NCBI GenBank assembly: GCA_038232515.1
Contig: JBBSHS010000067.1
Span: 1-13,976, forward strand
Direction of reading: 5' to 3'
DNA from: JBBSHS01 sp038232515
GTDB taxonomy: Bacteria > Actinomycetota > Acidimicrobiia > Acidimicrobiales > JAUJNH01
DNA length: 13,976 nucleotides
Positions 12,953 through 13,976 of this stretch are shown here, piece after piece. Below the pieces are notes generated by a model. The model did not search any database. It was not told where the DNA came from and saw only the letters and a program-made list of their open reading frames with translations. Both the position numbers and the translations under genes were made by a program. Within the stretch, counting starts at the first letter, position 1, and each line of letters opens with the position of its first letter.

Positions 12953-13633
12953 TTGAGCGCGACCACCATCGGTCTGCGGTCGGTCAACGTCTCGCTGCCC
13001 AAACCACTGGGTTGGCACCGGGGATCGATGGTGCACAGCGGCATCGCCAAGGAGCCTGTGCCCGCCGGTGCGTGGCTGGACCTGTCGACCGTCAACCTCG
13101 CCGGTGACGCCCAGGCCGACCTGACGGTGCACGGTGGCCCGGACAAGGCTGTGTACGCCTACCCGGCAGAGCACCTGGCGGCCTGGGCCGACGAACTGGG
13201 CCAACCCGACCTGGGACCGGCGGCCTTCGGCGAGAATCTGACGACCGAGGGGGTCACAGAAGCCGACGTGTGCATCGGCGACGTCTGGGCATGGGGAGAC
13301 ACCCGCCTCCAGGTGTCCCAGCCCCGGTCGCCCTGCTACAAGCTGGCCCTGCACCGCGGCACCCCGGACGTCGGTTCGCGCATGCGGGCCACCGGCCATA
13401 CCGGTTGGTACCTGCGCGTGCTGAAGACGGGGAAGGTGCCGGTCGACGGGCCCCTGCACGTGGTCGGAAAGCATCCGGCAGGCCTGTCGGTGCTCGACAC
13501 CCACCGGGCCATGTCCGACCGCCACCTCGACCGCCGCGAAGTGGTCGAAGCCCTGGCCCGCCTAACCGCGCTGGCCGAAGGCTGGCGCGTATCCCTGGCC
13601 GACCGCCTGGCAGCCACCGACCATCCCGAATGA
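12953..13633 (+). CDS. MOSC domain-containing protein, YiiM-like
   Basis: The product resembles YiiM-type MOSC proteins, relatives of the molybdenum-cofactor sulfurase C-terminal domain, which use a conserved Cys to handle sulfur or reduce N-hydroxylated compounds with molybdenum cofactor. Landmarks are IGLRSVNVSLPKPLGW at the N-terminus, NLAGDAQADLTVHGGPDKAVYAYP, FGENLTTEG, the CIGDVW strand, and QPRSPCYKL with Cys128, followed by a C-terminal helical region (about 185-220) like the YiiM 3-alpha domain. I chose TTG 12953, one base after the purC stop, because it puts the conserved VNV strand near the N-terminus and GGGAG lies upstream. GTG 12935, overlapping purC by 17 bases, would add six residues. 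The link to purine synthesis is positional only. Confidence 0.85.
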   Translation: MSATTIGLRSVNVSLPKPLGWHRGSMVHSGIAKEPVPAGAWLDLSTVNLAGDAQADLTVHGGPDKAVYAYPAEHLAAWADELGQPDLGPAAFGENLTTEGVTEADVCIGDVWAWGDTRLQVSQPRSPCYKLALHRGTPDVGSRMRATGHTGWYLRVLKTGKVPVDGPLHVVGKHPAGLSVLDTHRAMSDRHLDRREVVEALARLTALAEGWRVSLADRLAATDHPE

Positions 13634-13650
13634 ACACTCCGGGGAGAGAG

Positions 13651-13665
13651 CGCGGCCTTGCCGCG
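13651..13665 (+). terminator. Possible hairpin terminator after the MOSC gene
   Basis: CGCGGC-CTT-GCCGCG is a perfect six-base-pair stem with a three-base loop, 17 bases after the MOSC stop. No U-tract follows, so termination is uncertain. Confidence 0.3.
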
Positions 13666-13754
13666 AAGCCAGCCGGGCCCGTGAGGCCGTGGCTCTTGGC
13701 GGTGGAGCTGGCCGGGCCCCGTGGCGTCGCCGTGGCTCTCGCCGGCGCAGCCGG

Positions 13755-13976
13755 CCGGGGGGTGTGGGGGGGCGGTTTTGGGGGGGGGGGGGTTGGTTTT
13801 TTCCCGGGGTTGGGGGCGTTCCTGGGGGGGGGGGGGGGGGGGGGGGTGGGGGGGGGCGGCGGGGGGGTCCTCTGAGTGGGGGGGGCTGGGGGGGGTGGGG
13901 GGGTCGGGCCCGCCGGGCCTCGCCGGGGGGGGGGGGGGGGGCCCCCTTGGGGGGGTTTTTGGGGGGGGGCCCCCCC
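13755..13976. other. Low-quality poly-G tail
   Basis: From about 13755 the sequence degenerates into long G runs with few other bases. One stretch near 13826-13846 is almost pure G, and a C run closes the window. No real gene has this composition, and frames read through it are almost pure glycine. It is best explained as an assembly or base-calling artefact at a contig end. The preceding 13666-13754 bases look like ordinary genomic DNA but hold no recognisable gene. Confidence 0.85.

Noticed and set aside
13270..13875. Open frame through the MOSC gene and into the poly-G tail
   Set aside because: It is the wrong frame of the MOSC gene followed by artefactual glycine codons.

Overview
The window is a high-GC (roughly 70 % by eye) bacterial segment. 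Its codon use, its many GTG/TTG starts and several TAnnnT -10 boxes placed 6-8 nt before a start codon (the leaderless arrangement) suggest an actinobacterium. The gene content and PurK/PurB sequence style would fit an Acidimicrobiia-like lineage, but that placement is inference. The last ~220 bases are poly-G junk, so the window probably ends at a low-quality contig end.

Layout. (1) 81-1145: an ECF-type sigma-factor gene with two apparent single-base deletions, overlapping by ATGA a membrane-anchored protein with a DUF5666-like domain. (2) 1313-6676: purK and purE. Actinobacteria usually keep them adjacent, but here they are 3.7 kb apart. Between them lie an RHH/DUF433-like antitoxin plus DUF5615 PIN-like toxin pair, a frameshifted minus-strand DUF7662-like gene, a chimeric purE'-'purK remnant, a lower-GC island with two small minus-strand genes, and a second copy of the antitoxin-toxin pair whose antitoxin is wrecked and whose toxin is intact. 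(3) 6715-12951: purA, a Phd/PIN (VapBC) toxin-antitoxin pair, purD, purB, a small membrane protein and purC, all on the + strand and mostly overlapping or closely packed. (4) 12953-13633: a MOSC-domain protein, then the poly-G tail.

The purine genes cover these steps: PurD (GAR synthetase), PurK and PurE class I (AIR to N5-CAIR to CAIR), PurC (SAICAR synthetase), PurB (adenylosuccinate lyase, acting twice) and PurA (adenylosuccinate synthetase, the committed AMP step). purF, purN/T, purL/Q/S, purM and purH are not in the window.

The most interesting structure is in the purK-purE interval. The order purK, TA, purE', 'purK, TA', purE is what a tandem duplication of an ancestral purK-TA-purE unit would leave after the central purE-purK pair collapsed by deletion. 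The second notable feature is the VapBC cassette between purA and purD. It is joined to purD by a GTGA start/stop overlap, so translation of an essential purine gene is probably coupled to a toxin gene. Both intact TA modules have a palindrome that overlaps their -10 box. A long near-perfect hairpin (9993-10061) sits just upstream of the likely purB start, and a 12-codon leaderless-type upstream ORF precedes the membrane-protein/purC pair.
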